64,000 nucleotides of DNA from Streptomyces naganishii JCM 4654 (GTDB lineage Bacteria; Actinomycetota; Actinomycetes; Streptomycetales; Streptomycetaceae), in assembly GCF_014650575.1 (NCBI RefSeq), contig NZ_BMVF01000016.1, positions 117,502 through 181,501 of the forward strand, in the 5' to 3' direction. The position numbers and the translations under genes are program-made. Shown here in pieces: positions 36,556 to 49,322 of this stretch (its first letter is position 1; every line of letters begins with the position of its first letter). Under the pieces are notes generated by a model. The model searched no databases and had not been told where the DNA came from. It was given only the letters and a program-made list of their open reading frames with translations.

Positions 36556-37281
36556 GTGAGCAAGCGCAGCAAGGCCCTTCGCGCTGCGGACGCCAAGGTC
36601 GACCGGGAGAAGCTGTACGCCCCGCTCGAGGCCGTCCGTCTCGCCAAGGAGACCTCCACGACCAAGTTCGACGGCACCGTCGAGGTCGCCTTCCGCCTGG
36701 GTGTCGACCCGCGCAAGGCCGACCAGATGGTCCGTGGCACCGTGAACCTTCCGCACGGCACCGGTAAGACCGCCCGGGTCCTGGTCTTCGCGACCGGTGA
36801 CCGTGCCGAGGCCGCGCGTGCCGCGGGCGCCGACATCGTCGGCGCCGACGAGCTGATCGACGAGGTGGCGAAGGGCCGTCTGGACTTCGACGCCGTCGTC
36901 GCCACCCCGGACCTCATGGGCAAGGTCGGCCGCCTCGGCCGCGTCCTCGGCCCGCGTGGTCTGATGCCGAACCCGAAGACCGGCACCGTCACCCCCGACA
37001 CCGCCAAGGCCGTCACCGAGATCAAGGGCGGCAAGATCGAGTTCCGCGTCGACAAGCACTCGAACCTGCACTTCATCATCGGCAAGGCGTCCTTCGACGA
37101 CGAGAAGCTGGTGGAGAACTACGGCGCCGCGCTGGAGGAGATCCTCCGTCTGAAGCCGTCCGCCGCCAAGGGTCGCTACATCAAGAAGGCCGCCATCACC
37201 ACCACGATGGGCCCCGGCATCCCGGTCGACCCGAACCGCACCCGCAACCTCCTCGTCGAGGAGGACCCGGCCGCGGTCTGA
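36556..37281 (+). CDS. rplA: 50S ribosomal protein L1
   Basis: 241 residues from GTG at 36556 with AGGAG upstream; an earlier in-frame start at 36499 is not conserved. Typical sequence: SKRSKALRAADAKVDREKLY, TVEVAFRLGVDPRKADQMVR, GRLGRVLGPRGLMPNPKTGT and GKASFDDEKLVENYGAALEE. L1 forms the mobile stalk near the E site and usually represses its own mRNA. The operon ends in a strong terminator. Confidence 0.98.
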   Translation: MSKRSKALRAADAKVDREKLYAPLEAVRLAKETSTTKFDGTVEVAFRLGVDPRKADQMVRGTVNLPHGTGKTARVLVFATGDRAEAARAAGADIVGADELIDEVAKGRLDFDAVVATPDLMGKVGRLGRVLGPRGLMPNPKTGTVTPDTAKAVTEIKGGKIEFRVDKHSNLHFIIGKASFDDEKLVENYGAALEEILRLKPSAAKGRYIKKAAITTTMGPGIPVDPNRTRNLLVEEDPAAV

Positions 37282-37305
37282 GCCTCACCGCTCACGCGTT
37301 CCGGC

Positions 37306-37348
37306 GACGAGCCCCGCGACCCCACGGGTCGCGGGGCTCGTCCCTTTT
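37306..37348 (+). terminator. Strong intrinsic terminator after rplA
   Basis: Perfect 17-base stem GACGAGCCCCGCGACCC / GGGTCGCGGGGCTCGTC, 3-base loop, then CCTTTT. It ends the secE-nusG-rplK-rplA transcription unit. Confidence 0.93.
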
Positions 37349-37411
37349 CCCGCACGGCTGTCGGTGGGCTGCGCTAGCGTGCAACTCACAGCGATCACTC
37401 AGGGGGAACGC

Positions 37412-38353
37412 ATGAAGAGCACGACCGCCCGCCGCATCGGGCTCTGCGCCGCGGTGGCCGCCGCGCTGACGACAGTGGCCGCCTGCGGCTCGTCGGGCTC
37501 GGGGAAGGCGGCCGGCACGGCCGGCCAGGGCGTGACGCGCGTGAGCCCGGTAGCGGCCCTGCGCTCCGCCGAGACGTCCACCGACAGGGCCGACTCCGCC
37601 CGGGTCGACGGGACGACCACCATCGGCTCCATGGTGTCCATGAAGGCGCAGGGCACGCTCGGCTGGGGCAGCGGCCTGACCGGCCGGCTGACGCTGACGT
37701 ACACCGGCGGCACCATGGCCGAGACCATGCGCCGCGCGGCCGGGATCACGTCGATGGAGGCGCGCTACCTGCCGGACGCGTACTACGCGCACATGAGCGA
37801 CACCTTCGCCGCCCGGGCCGGCGGCGGCAGGCACTGGCTGCGCTACGGCTACGACGACCTCGGCCGGCTCGGCGGCGGCTCCGGGGCGTACCTGAAGGAC
37901 CAGCTGCGCAACACCACGCCGAACCAGTCGGTGAAGCTGCTGCTCGCCTCCGGCGACGTGAAGAAGGCGGGCGAGGCCACCGTCCGCGGCGAGCACACCA
38001 CGCACTACGCCGGCACCGTCGACGTCGCCGGCCTCGCCACGCGCACCTCCCTCCTGCCCAAGAGCCAGCTGGACCAGCTCAAGCAGCAGCTCACCCAGGC
38101 CGGCGTCACCACCGAGCGCGTCGACATCTGGATCAACGACCGGAACCTGCTGGTCAAGAAGGTCGAGAAGGCCGACATGACGGCCGGCACCATGACCAGC
38201 ACCGCCTACTACAGCGACTACGGCACGAAGGTCTCCGTCACCGCGCCCCCGGCCGGCGACACCAGGGACTTCAAGGACCTGATGAAGTCCCAGGGGACCG
38301 TCACGGGCGGCACCGGCACCGGCACGGGTACCGGCACTGGCGCCGGGTCCTGA
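37412..38353 (+). CDS. Secreted lipoprotein of the LppX/LprG-like type
   Basis: 313 residues from ATG at 37412 (AGGGGG upstream). The signal peptide ARRIGLCAAVAAALTTVAAC carries a lipobox with lipidated Cys25. The mature part is mixed polar, with YLPDAYYAHMSD, RHWLRYGYDDLGRL and VDIWINDRNLLVKKVEKADM, resembling actinobacterial lipid-binding lipoproteins (LolA-like half-barrel). It ends in a (GT)n-rich tail. Situated between rplA and rplJ, it has its own transcription unit after the strong terminator. Function unknown; family assignment is tentative. Confidence 0.75.
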   Translation: MKSTTARRIGLCAAVAAALTTVAACGSSGSGKAAGTAGQGVTRVSPVAALRSAETSTDRADSARVDGTTTIGSMVSMKAQGTLGWGSGLTGRLTLTYTGGTMAETMRRAAGITSMEARYLPDAYYAHMSDTFAARAGGGRHWLRYGYDDLGRLGGGSGAYLKDQLRNTTPNQSVKLLLASGDVKKAGEATVRGEHTTHYAGTVDVAGLATRTSLLPKSQLDQLKQQLTQAGVTTERVDIWINDRNLLVKKVEKADMTAGTMTSTAYYSDYGTKVSVTAPPAGDTRDFKDLMKSQGTVTGGTGTGTGTGTGAGS

Positions 38354-38365
38354 TTTGCCCGACGG

Positions 38366-38633
38366 CGACCCCGTCCCGTACTCTCCTACAGAAGCCAAAG
38401 ACCGCTGGTCGTTGCCGTGCGCTCGCTCGAGGGCGCGGTGGCCGAAGGATCCGCTGAAACTGCGGACGACCCGCGTAGGTGACTGTGGAAGAACTCCCGG
38501 AGTGCGTGCGCGCCCGCATCGCGTGTGCCCCCGGTCGAGTCCGCCCCGTGCGCCTGCGCCGGGGCGTTTCGTTTTCCCCAGTCCTCCTTCGGGTCCGCGC
38601 GGTCCGAATCACCCGGAAGGAGGCCGAGGCTCT
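38366..38633 (+). promoter_or_regulatory. Ribosomal L10 leader / attenuator region before rplJ
   Basis: The 280-base untranslated stretch holds GGATCCGCTGAAACTGCGGA, resembling the L10-L12 binding kink-turn of the autoregulatory rplJL leader. About 80 bases later the hairpin GCCCCG-n10-CCGGGGC (38543-38565) is followed by GTTTCGTTTTC (a terminator-like attenuator). Together they suggest feedback control of rplJ-rplL. Assigned by position and structure. Confidence 0.65.
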
Positions 38634-39164
38634 ATGGCGAGGCCCGACAAGGCTGCCGCGGTTGCCGAGCTGACGGACAAGTTCCGCAACTCGTCTGCTG
38701 CCGTGCTGACCGAGTACCGCGGTCTCACCGTGGCGCAGCTCAAGACGCTGCGCCGTTCGCTCGGTGAGAACGCCCAGTACGCCGTGGTGAAGAACACGCT
38801 GACCAAGATTGCGGCCAACGAGGCCGGGATCACCACGCTGGACGACCTGTTCAACGGTCCGACGGCTGTCGCCTTCGTCACCGGTGACCCGGTGACGTCG
38901 GCGAAGGGTCTCCGTGACTTCGCCAAGGACAACCCGAATCTCGTCATCAAGGGCGGTGTCCTTGACGGCAAGGCGCTGTCCGCCGACGAGATCAAGAAGC
39001 TTGCGGACCTCGAGTCCCGCGAGGTTCTGCTCAGCAAGCTGGCCGGTGCCTTCAAGGCGAAGCAGTCCCAGGCTGCCTCCGTCTTCCAGGCGCTGCCGTC
39101 GAAGCTCGTCCGCACCGTGGACGCGCTGCGCGCCAAGCAGGCCGAGCAGGGCGGTGCCGAGTAA
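38634..39164 (+). CDS. rplJ: 50S ribosomal protein L10
   Basis: 176 residues: ARPDKAAAVAELTDKFRNSS, LTEYRGLTVAQLKTLRRSLG, YAVVKNTLTKIAANEAGI and the C-terminal helix that binds L7/L12 dimers (SKLVRTVDALRAKQAEQGGA). AAGGAGG precedes ATG at 38634. L10 anchors the L7/L12 stalk and probably represses its own mRNA through the upstream leader. Confidence 0.98.
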   Translation: MARPDKAAAVAELTDKFRNSSAAVLTEYRGLTVAQLKTLRRSLGENAQYAVVKNTLTKIAANEAGITTLDDLFNGPTAVAFVTGDPVTSAKGLRDFAKDNPNLVIKGGVLDGKALSADEIKKLADLESREVLLSKLAGAFKAKQSQAASVFQALPSKLVRTVDALRAKQAEQGGAE

Positions 39165-39280
39165 CTCGGCTCGCTTTCTGATCCGGGCCGCCTGACGGCG
39201 GCAGGGTCACAGCGGGCCGACGTACGCCCGCCATTCATGTACATACGGCACCAGCCGAATTAGTGGAAGGATCGCCCGTC

Positions 39281-39667
39281 ATGGCGAAGCTCAGCCAGGA
39301 AGACCTGCTCGCGCAGTTCGAGGAGATGACCCTCATCGAGCTCTCCGAGTTCGTGAAGGCCTTCGAGGACAAGTTCGACGTCACCGCCGCCGCGGCCGCC
39401 CCGGTCGTCGTCGCCGGCCAGGGTGGCGGCGCCGCCGCCGAGGCCGTTGAGGAGAAGGACGAGTTCGACGTCATCCTCACGGGTGCCGGCGACAAGAAGA
39501 TCCAGGTCATCAAGGTCGTGCGCGAGCTGACCTCCCTGGGCCTGAAGGAGGCCAAGGACCTGGTCGACGGTGCGCCGAAGCCCGTCCTGGAGAAGGTCAA
39601 CAAGGAGGCCGCGGACAAGGCCAAGGAGTCCCTCGAGGGCGCCGGCGCCTCCGTCGAGGTCAAGTAA
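39281..39667 (+). CDS. rplL: 50S ribosomal protein L7/L12
   Basis: 128 residues from ATG at 39281 (GGAAGGA site). The N-terminal dimerisation helix MAKLSQEDLLAQFEEMTLIE is followed by an Ala/Gly hinge (VTAAAAAPVVVAGQGGGAAA). The factor-binding C-terminal domain is FDVILTGAGDKKIQVIKVVR and SLGLKEAKDLVDGAPKPVLE. Multiple copies per ribosome recruit translation factors. Confidence 0.98.
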   Translation: MAKLSQEDLLAQFEEMTLIELSEFVKAFEDKFDVTAAAAAPVVVAGQGGGAAAEAVEEKDEFDVILTGAGDKKIQVIKVVRELTSLGLKEAKDLVDGAPKPVLEKVNKEAADKAKESLEGAGASVEVK

Positions 39668-39758
39668 GACCTCCTCGGGTCCGCACGGACTCCGCGCGCA
39701 CGGCAGCTCCGTAGCGCGTCCCTGAGAACGGGCCGCGCAGGGCTGTAACGCGAACGCA

Positions 39759-39796
39759 CCGAAGAGCGATCATCCATCCGGGTGGTCGCTCTTCGG
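39759..39796 (+). terminator. Terminator after rplL
   Basis: CCGAAGAGCGATCATCC / GGGTGGTCGCTCTTCGG hairpin (one G-T and one mismatch), followed by CGTTCCC. Read-through into rpoBC may still occur. Confidence 0.85.
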
Positions 39797-40100
39797 CGTT
39801 CCCCGGGGGTGGCTGTGGCGGCCTTGCACCCGAGATCGGGAGGGGTATGGTGATCTTCGTCGTGCCTCGAGAGGCCCCCGGCGGCAGGCCGCAAGAGATG
39901 GTGCAAGTGACGATGGCAGCACCCGGTTCGGGCATGGGGGGCCTTGACGAACCGCACGCAGCGCGCAATTCTCAGGACGCGTCGTCACAACGATCCGAAT
40001 CCGAGGCATGGATCGACGGCGAAGAGGGCAGTATCAACGTGCGTTGAGGGCAAGCATGCCGCAGGCGGTGACGACAACGAGGGTCTCGAAAAACCGGCGC

Positions 40101-40129
40101 TGGACATCAGTGTGCCAAGTGGCTACACT
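40101..40129 (+). promoter_or_regulatory. rpoB promoter
   Basis: TGGACA and TACACT with exactly 17-base spacing, 184 bases before the rpoB start. Directly after it CCTTTGCGCTGCCTGTTAG is a stretch that I recall as conserved near rpoB starts of actinobacteria. The 645-base rplL-rpoB interval otherwise holds only the rplL terminator and this leader. Confidence 0.75.
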
Positions 40130-40312
40130 GACCCTTTGCGCTGCCTGTTAGCTGTCCCCTGCCCGTCACCAGGGGCCTGCCCTCGCCTGAGCATCGACGA
40201 CCGGACCGCACCTGACCTGGCCTTATAGCCACTTCAGGCACCGTCTGTCCCGTTGCCCCGGAGAGGGGCCGGTACGCGCGTAGTGAGTCCGAGCCCTCGG
40301 AAGGACCCCCTC

Positions 40313-43300
40313 TTGGCCGCCTCGCGCAACGCCTCGACCGCGAATACGAACAACGGTGCCAGCACCGCCCCGCTGCGCATCTCCTTTGCAAAGATCAAGG
40401 AGCCCCTCGAGGTTCCGAACCTTCTCGCGCTGCAAACCGAGAGCTTCGACTGGCTGCTCGGCAACGACGCGTGGAAGGCTCGCGTCGAGGAGGCTCTGGA
40501 GAACGGTCAGGACGTCCCCACCAAGTCCGGCCTCGAGGAGATCTTCGAGGAGATCTCCCCGATCGAGGACTTCTCCGGGTCGATGTCGCTGACGTTCCGG
40601 GACCACCGCTTCGAGCCGCCGAAGAACTCCATCGACGAGTGCAAGGAGCGCGACTTCACGTACGCCGCCCCGCTCTTCGTCACCGCCGAGTTCACCAACA
40701 ACGAGACCGGTGAGATCAAGTCCCAGACGGTCTTCATGGGCGACTTCCCGCTCATGACGAACAAGGGCACCTTCGTCATCAACGGCACCGAGCGTGTCGT
40801 GGTGTCGCAGCTGGTCCGTTCCCCCGGTGTCTACTTCGACTCCTCCATCGACAAGACGTCCGACAAGGACATCTTCTCCGCCAAGATCATCCCCTCCCGG
40901 GGCGCCTGGCTGGAGATGGAGATCGACAAGCGCGACATGGTCGGTGTCCGCATCGACCGCAAGCGCAAGCAGTCCGTCACCGTGCTGCTCAAGGCGCTCG
41001 GCTGGACCAACGAGCAGATCCTCGAGGAGTTCGGCGAGTACGAGTCCATGCGCGCCACCCTGGAGAAGGACCACACCCAGGGCCAGGACGACGCGCTGCT
41101 CGACATCTACCGCAAGCTGCGTCCGGGCGAGCCCCCCACGCGTGAGGCCGCGCAGACGCTGCTGGAGAACCTCTACTTCAACCCCAAGCGCTACGACCTC
41201 GCCAAGGTCGGCCGTTACAAGGTCAACAAGAAGCTGGGTGCGGACGCCCCGCTGGACGCGGGCATCCTGACCGTCGAGGACGTCATCTCGACGATCAAGT
41301 ACCTGGTGAAGCTGCACGCGGGCGAGACCGAGACCGTCGGCGACGCCGGCGGGACGATCGTCGTCGAGACCGACGACATCGACCACTTCGGCAACCGCCG
41401 TCTGCGCAGCGTCGGCGAGCTCATCCAGAACCAGGTCCGCACCGGCCTGGCCCGTATGGAGCGCGTCGTCCGCGAGCGCATGACGACCCAGGACGTCGAG
41501 GCGATCACGCCGCAGACCCTGATCAACATCCGGCCGGTCGTCGCCTCCATCAAGGAGTTCTTCGGCACCAGCCAGCTGTCCCAGTTCATGGACCAGAACA
41601 ACCCGCTGTCCGGGCTGACGCACAAGCGTCGTCTGTCCGCGCTCGGCCCGGGTGGTCTCTCCCGTGAGCGGGCCGGCTTCGAGGTCCGTGACGTGCACCC
41701 CTCGCACTACGGCCGCATGTGCCCGATCGAGACGCCCGAAGGCCCGAACATCGGTCTGATCGGCTCGCTCGCCTCCTACGGCCGGGTCAACGCGTTCGGC
41801 TTCGTCGAGACCCCGTACCGCAAGGTCGAGGGCGGCCAGGTCACCGACGAGGTCGACTACCTGACCGCCGACGAGGAGGACCGCTTCGTCATCGCGCAGG
41901 CCAACGCCACGCTCGGCGACGACATGCGCTTCGCCGAGGCCCGCGTCCTGGTCCGCCGCCGTGGCGGCGAGGTCGACTACGTCAGCCCCGAGGACGTCGA
42001 CTACATGGACGTCTCGCCGCGCCAGATGGTGTCGGTCGCGACCGCCATGATCCCCTTCCTCGAGCACGACGACGCCAACCGTGCCCTCATGGGCGCGAAC
42101 ATGATGCGCCAGGCCGTCCCGCTCATCAAGAGCGAGGCCCCGCTCGTCGGCACCGGCATGGAGTACCGCTCCGCCGTCGACGCCGGCGACGTCGTCAAGG
42201 CCGAGAAGGCCGGTGTGGTCCAGGAGGTCTCCGCGGACTACATCACCACCGCCAACGACGACGGCACCTACATCACCTACCGGCTGGCCAAGTTCGCCCG
42301 CTCCAACCAGGGCACCTCGGTCAACCAGAAGGTCATCGTCAACGAGGGCGACCGCGTCATCGAGGGCCAGGTCCTCGCCGACGGACCGGCCACCCAGAAC
42401 GGCGAGATGGCGCTCGGCAAGAACCTGCTGGTCGCGTTCATGCCGTGGGAGGGTCACAACTACGAGGACGCGATCATCCTGTCGCAGCGCCTCGTGCAGG
42501 ACGACGTCCTCTCCTCGATCCACATCGAGGAGCACGAGGTCGACGCCCGTGACACCAAGCTCGGCCCCGAGGAGATCACCCGGGACATCCCGAACGTCTC
42601 CGAGGAGGTCCTCGCCGACCTCGACGAGCGCGGCATCATCCGCATCGGCGCCGAGGTCATCGCGGGCGACATCCTGGTCGGCAAGGTCACCCCGAAGGGT
42701 GAGACCGAGCTGACCCCGGAGGAGCGCCTGCTGCGCGCGATCTTCGGTGAGAAGGCCCGTGAGGTCCGCGACACCTCGCTGAAGGTGCCGCACGGCGAGA
42801 CCGGCAAGGTCATCGGCGTGCGCGTCTTCGACCGCGAGGAGGGCGACGAGCTGCCCCCGGGCGTGAACCAGCTGGTCCGCGTCTACGTGGCGCAGAAGCG
42901 CAAGATCACCGACGGTGACAAGCTCGCCGGCCGCCACGGCAACAAGGGTGTCATCTCCAAGATCCTGCCGATCGAGGACATGCCGTTCCTGGAGGACGGC
43001 ACCCCGGTCGACATCATCCTCAACCCGCTGGGTGTCCCGTCCCGAATGAACCCGGGACAGGTCCTGGAGATCCACCTCGGCTGGCTCGCCAGCCGCGGCT
43101 GGGACGTCTCCGGCCTCGCGGAGGAGTGGGCGCAGCGCCTCCAGGCGATCGGCGCCGACCAGGTCGACCCGGGCACGAACGTCGCCACCCCCGTCTTCGA
43201 CGGTGCGCGCGAGGACGAGCTCGCGGGTCTGCTGCAGCACACCATCCCGAACCGGGACGGCGAGCGCATGGTGCTCCCGACCGGCAAGGCGCGGCTGTTC

Positions 43301-43798
43301 GACGGCCGCAGCGGTGAGCCGTTCCCGGACCCGATCTCGGTCGGCTACATGTACATCCTGAAGCTGCACCACCTGGTCGACGACAAGCTGCACGCCCGCT
43401 CGACCGGTCCGTACTCGATGATCACCCAGCAGCCGCTGGGCGGTAAGGCGCAGTTCGGCGGCCAGCGGTTCGGCGAGATGGAGGTGTGGGCACTCGAGGC
43501 GTACGGCGCCGCCTACGCCCTCCAGGAGCTGCTGACCATCAAGTCCGACGACGTCACCGGCCGCGTGAAGGTCTACGAGGCCATCGTCAAGGGCGAGAAC
43601 ATCCCCGAGCCCGGCATCCCCGAGTCCTTCAAGGTGCTCATCAAGGAGATGCAGTCCCTCTGCCTGAACGTGGAGGTGCTGTCGAGCGACGGTATGTCCA
43701 TCGAGATGCGCGACACCGACGAGGATGTCTTCCGCGCCGCGGAGGAGCTCGGCATCGACCTGTCCCGGCGCGAGCCGAGCAGCGTCGAAGAGGTCTGA
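40313..43798 (+). CDS. rpoB: DNA-directed RNA polymerase beta subunit
   Basis: 1161 residues starting at TTG (LAASRNASTANTNNGASTAP), preceded by GGAAGGA; this matches the known Streptomyces RpoB length. The rifampicin region is wild type (GTSQLSQFMDQNNPLSGL followed by THKRRLSALGPGGLSRERAG). Further conserved blocks are RDVHPSHYGRMCPIETPEGP, NLLVAFMPWEGHNYEDAIIL and KITDGDKLAGRHGNKGVISK. The C-terminal part MTQQPLGGKAQFGGQRFGEM-like sequence is complete. It forms the active site with beta prime and is cotranscribed with rpoC. Confidence 0.99.
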   Translation: MAASRNASTANTNNGASTAPLRISFAKIKEPLEVPNLLALQTESFDWLLGNDAWKARVEEALENGQDVPTKSGLEEIFEEISPIEDFSGSMSLTFRDHRFEPPKNSIDECKERDFTYAAPLFVTAEFTNNETGEIKSQTVFMGDFPLMTNKGTFVINGTERVVVSQLVRSPGVYFDSSIDKTSDKDIFSAKIIPSRGAWLEMEIDKRDMVGVRIDRKRKQSVTVLLKALGWTNEQILEEFGEYESMRATLEKDHTQGQDDALLDIYRKLRPGEPPTREAAQTLLENLYFNPKRYDLAKVGRYKVNKKLGADAPLDAGILTVEDVISTIKYLVKLHAGETETVGDAGGTIVVETDDIDHFGNRRLRSVGELIQNQVRTGLARMERVVRERMTTQDVEAITPQTLINIRPVVASIKEFFGTSQLSQFMDQNNPLSGLTHKRRLSALGPGGLSRERAGFEVRDVHPSHYGRMCPIETPEGPNIGLIGSLASYGRVNAFGFVETPYRKVEGGQVTDEVDYLTADEEDRFVIAQANATLGDDMRFAEARVLVRRRGGEVDYVSPEDVDYMDVSPRQMVSVATAMIPFLEHDDANRALMGANMMRQAVPLIKSEAPLVGTGMEYRSAVDAGDVVKAEKAGVVQEVSADYITTANDDGTYITYRLAKFARSNQGTSVNQKVIVNEGDRVIEGQVLADGPATQNGEMALGKNLLVAFMPWEGHNYEDAIILSQRLVQDDVLSSIHIEEHEVDARDTKLGPEEITRDIPNVSEEVLADLDERGIIRIGAEVIAGDILVGKVTPKGETELTPEERLLRAIFGEKAREVRDTSLKVPHGETGKVIGVRVFDREEGDELPPGVNQLVRVYVAQKRKITDGDKLAGRHGNKGVISKILPIEDMPFLEDGTPVDIILNPLGVPSRMNPGQVLEIHLGWLASRGWDVSGLAEEWAQRLQAIGADQVDPGTNVATPVFDGAREDELAGLLQHTIPNRDGERMVLPTGKARLFDGRSGEPFPDPISVGYMYILKLHHLVDDKLHARSTGPYSMITQQPLGGKAQFGGQRFGEMEVWALEAYGAAYALQELLTIKSDDVTGRVKVYEAIVKGENIPEPGIPESFKVLIKEMQSLCLNVEVLSSDGMSIEMRDTDEDVFRAAEELGIDLSRREPSSVEEV

Positions 43799-43811
43799 CG
43801 GGAGTCCGGTA

Positions 43812-43837
43812 GGGGCCTCGCCACCGTGTGAGGCCCC
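43812..43837 (+). promoter_or_regulatory. Stem-loop in the rpoB-rpoC gap
   Basis: GGGGCCTCG-ccaccgtg-TGAGGCCCC, without a T-run. A possible processing or stability element between the two cotranscribed genes. Confidence 0.55.
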
Positions 43838-43900
43838 CGCCGACCCCCAGGCCCCCGTTTCAGACCAAAGACTTACGACCCTGAGAGGGATTGACGCATA

Positions 43901-47800
<3,900 letters not shown>

Positions 47801-47822
47801 GCGAGCAGCCGCTTGACGCGGT

Positions 47823-47858
47823 GAAGGGCGGCCACCCCCTGGGGGGTGGCCGCCCTTC
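47823..47858 (+). terminator. Strong terminator after rpoC
   Basis: GAAGGGCGGCCACCCCC / GGGGGTGGCCGCCCTTC, 17-base stem with a 2-base loop. Serves rpoBC and, in the opposite direction, the convergent peptidase gene. Confidence 0.92.
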
Positions 47859-47881
47859 GGCGTGTCCGGGGCGGTGGCCCC

Positions 47882-49270
47882 TCAGCGCTTGAGACGCAGA
47901 TACGGCTCCAGGGCGCTCAGCCGGGTCTCGTGGTCGGGGTGGGTGGACAGCAGCCGGTCCAGGGGGCCGGGCGCCTTCAGCTTCTGCCCCTGCGCCGCGG
48001 CGGCCGCCTTCGCCGCCTCCTCCTCGGTGCGGAAGTGGTGGATCACCTCGGCGAGCCGGTGCGCGAAGCCCAGCTCGGCGGCCTGCTGGTCGGCGCGCAG
48101 CTCGCCGCGCCGGCCCATGTACGCCAGCAGGTAGGGGGCGGCCACCAACGGGACCGTGACGTACCAGGCGCCGAGGAACCCGGCGAGCACCGCCATGCCG
48201 ATGAAGAAGTACACGAACGCGGCGGCCGCCAGCGAGAACACGCTCGCCACGGCGATCGCGACCCGGGCCAGGCCCCGCATCACCGCCCACGCGACCCGCC
48301 CCGGCAGCGAGTACCAGTAGCCGAGCAGTCCCGCCCAGGCGTGCCCGCCCGTGTGGTGGCCGAGCTCGTGCGCGAGGACGGCCGCGAGGTTGCTGCTGGG
48401 GATCCTGTTCAGGGCGTACGTGGTGACGCCGACGACGTGTCCGGCCACGGCCACGGCGTTCAGCTCGTCGCTGTTCTCCACCATCAGCTCGTAGGTGTGC
48501 GCCTCGATGCCGGCCCGCGCGGTCACCTCCCGCCACACCGGCTCCAGCCGCGCCCGCTCCTCGGCCGTGGGCGCGCGCAGCTTGAGCACGTGCCGGGCGA
48601 ACGCCAGCTCGGAGGGCCGGTGGAAGACCAGGGCGCCGCCGGCGACCCAGGCCAGGGTGACGATCCACCCCATCACCGTGCCCAGTATCCCGAGGGCGAT
48701 CGAGCTGACCACGGCCAGGCTCACCAGCGCGCCCGGCAGTTGCGCCGCCAGCCGCCCGATCGCGGTCGCGTCGGCCCCGCGCTGATGATCGGCGACGAGC
48801 ACACGGCCGCCGCGGTGCCGGTAGTCGAGGTCGTCGGGGGCGGGCTCGGGCTGGGGCTCGGGCTGGGGAGCGGCGACGTGCGGGGGCTCGGGTGCCGGGG
48901 CGGGCGCCGGGTGGCCGCCGCCGGGGTACGGGGGAGGGGCCGTGGCCGTCGCCCCCGGGTACTGCGGCGCGCCCGGGTACGCGGGCGCGGCGGGGGCGCC
49001 GGAGGCACCGGGATGCGCGGGCGCGGCCGGGGTGCCCGGGTGCGCGGGCGGGGCGGGAGGTGAGTACGCCCGCCCGGCCGCCGTGCCGGGGTAGGTGGGC
49101 GCGGCCGGGGTGCCGGGGTACTGCGGAGGTAAGGCGGGGGCGCCCGGGTACTGGGGGCCGGGCACGGCCGCACCGGGGTACTGCGGGGGCGGGGGAGTGG
49201 ACGGTTCCGGGTACTGCGGGGGCGGTGGCGCGGGCACGCCCGGGTAGGGCGGTTCGGTGGGCTCGGGCAT
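47882..49270 (-). CDS. M48-family membrane zinc metallopeptidase with Pro-rich N-terminus
   Basis: 462 residues from ATG at 49270 (AAGGAG 10 bases upstream). The first ~145 residues are a Pro/Ala/Tyr/Gly repeat (PPPQYPG, APALPPQYPG, APAYPGAPQYPG units). Two N-terminal helices (GALVSLAVVSSIALGILGTV, WIVTLAWVAGGALVF) follow. Then comes the gluzincin motif LAAVLAHELGHHTGGH at about residue 303, further helices, RRGELRADQQAAELGFAHRL and the STHPDHETRLSALEPYLRL end typical of M48. It is probably membrane-bound with the Pro-rich part in the cytoplasm. It is the last gene of a four-gene minus-strand operon. Confidence 0.88.
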   Translation of the reverse strand: MPEPTEPPYPGVPAPPPPQYPEPSTPPPPQYPGAAVPGPQYPGAPALPPQYPGTPAAPTYPGTAAGRAYSPPAPPAHPGTPAAPAHPGASGAPAAPAYPGAPQYPGATATAPPPYPGGGHPAPAPAPEPPHVAAPQPEPQPEPAPDDLDYRHRGGRVLVADHQRGADATAIGRLAAQLPGALVSLAVVSSIALGILGTVMGWIVTLAWVAGGALVFHRPSELAFARHVLKLRAPTAEERARLEPVWREVTARAGIEAHTYELMVENSDELNAVAVAGHVVGVTTYALNRIPSSNLAAVLAHELGHHTGGHAWAGLLGYWYSLPGRVAWAVMRGLARVAIAVASVFSLAAAAFVYFFIGMAVLAGFLGAWYVTVPLVAAPYLLAYMGRRGELRADQQAAELGFAHRLAEVIHHFRTEEEAAKAAAAAQGQKLKAPGPLDRLLSTHPDHETRLSALEPYLRLKR

Positions 49271-49322
49271 GGGGCGGGGGCTCCTTCGAGGTACGGGGGC
49301 GTGAGGCGGCGGGCAGCGGTGC

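Noticed and set aside
40253..40312. Earlier start for RpoB
   Set aside because: TTG at 40313 has the ribosome site GGAAGGA and gives the standard 1161-residue protein.
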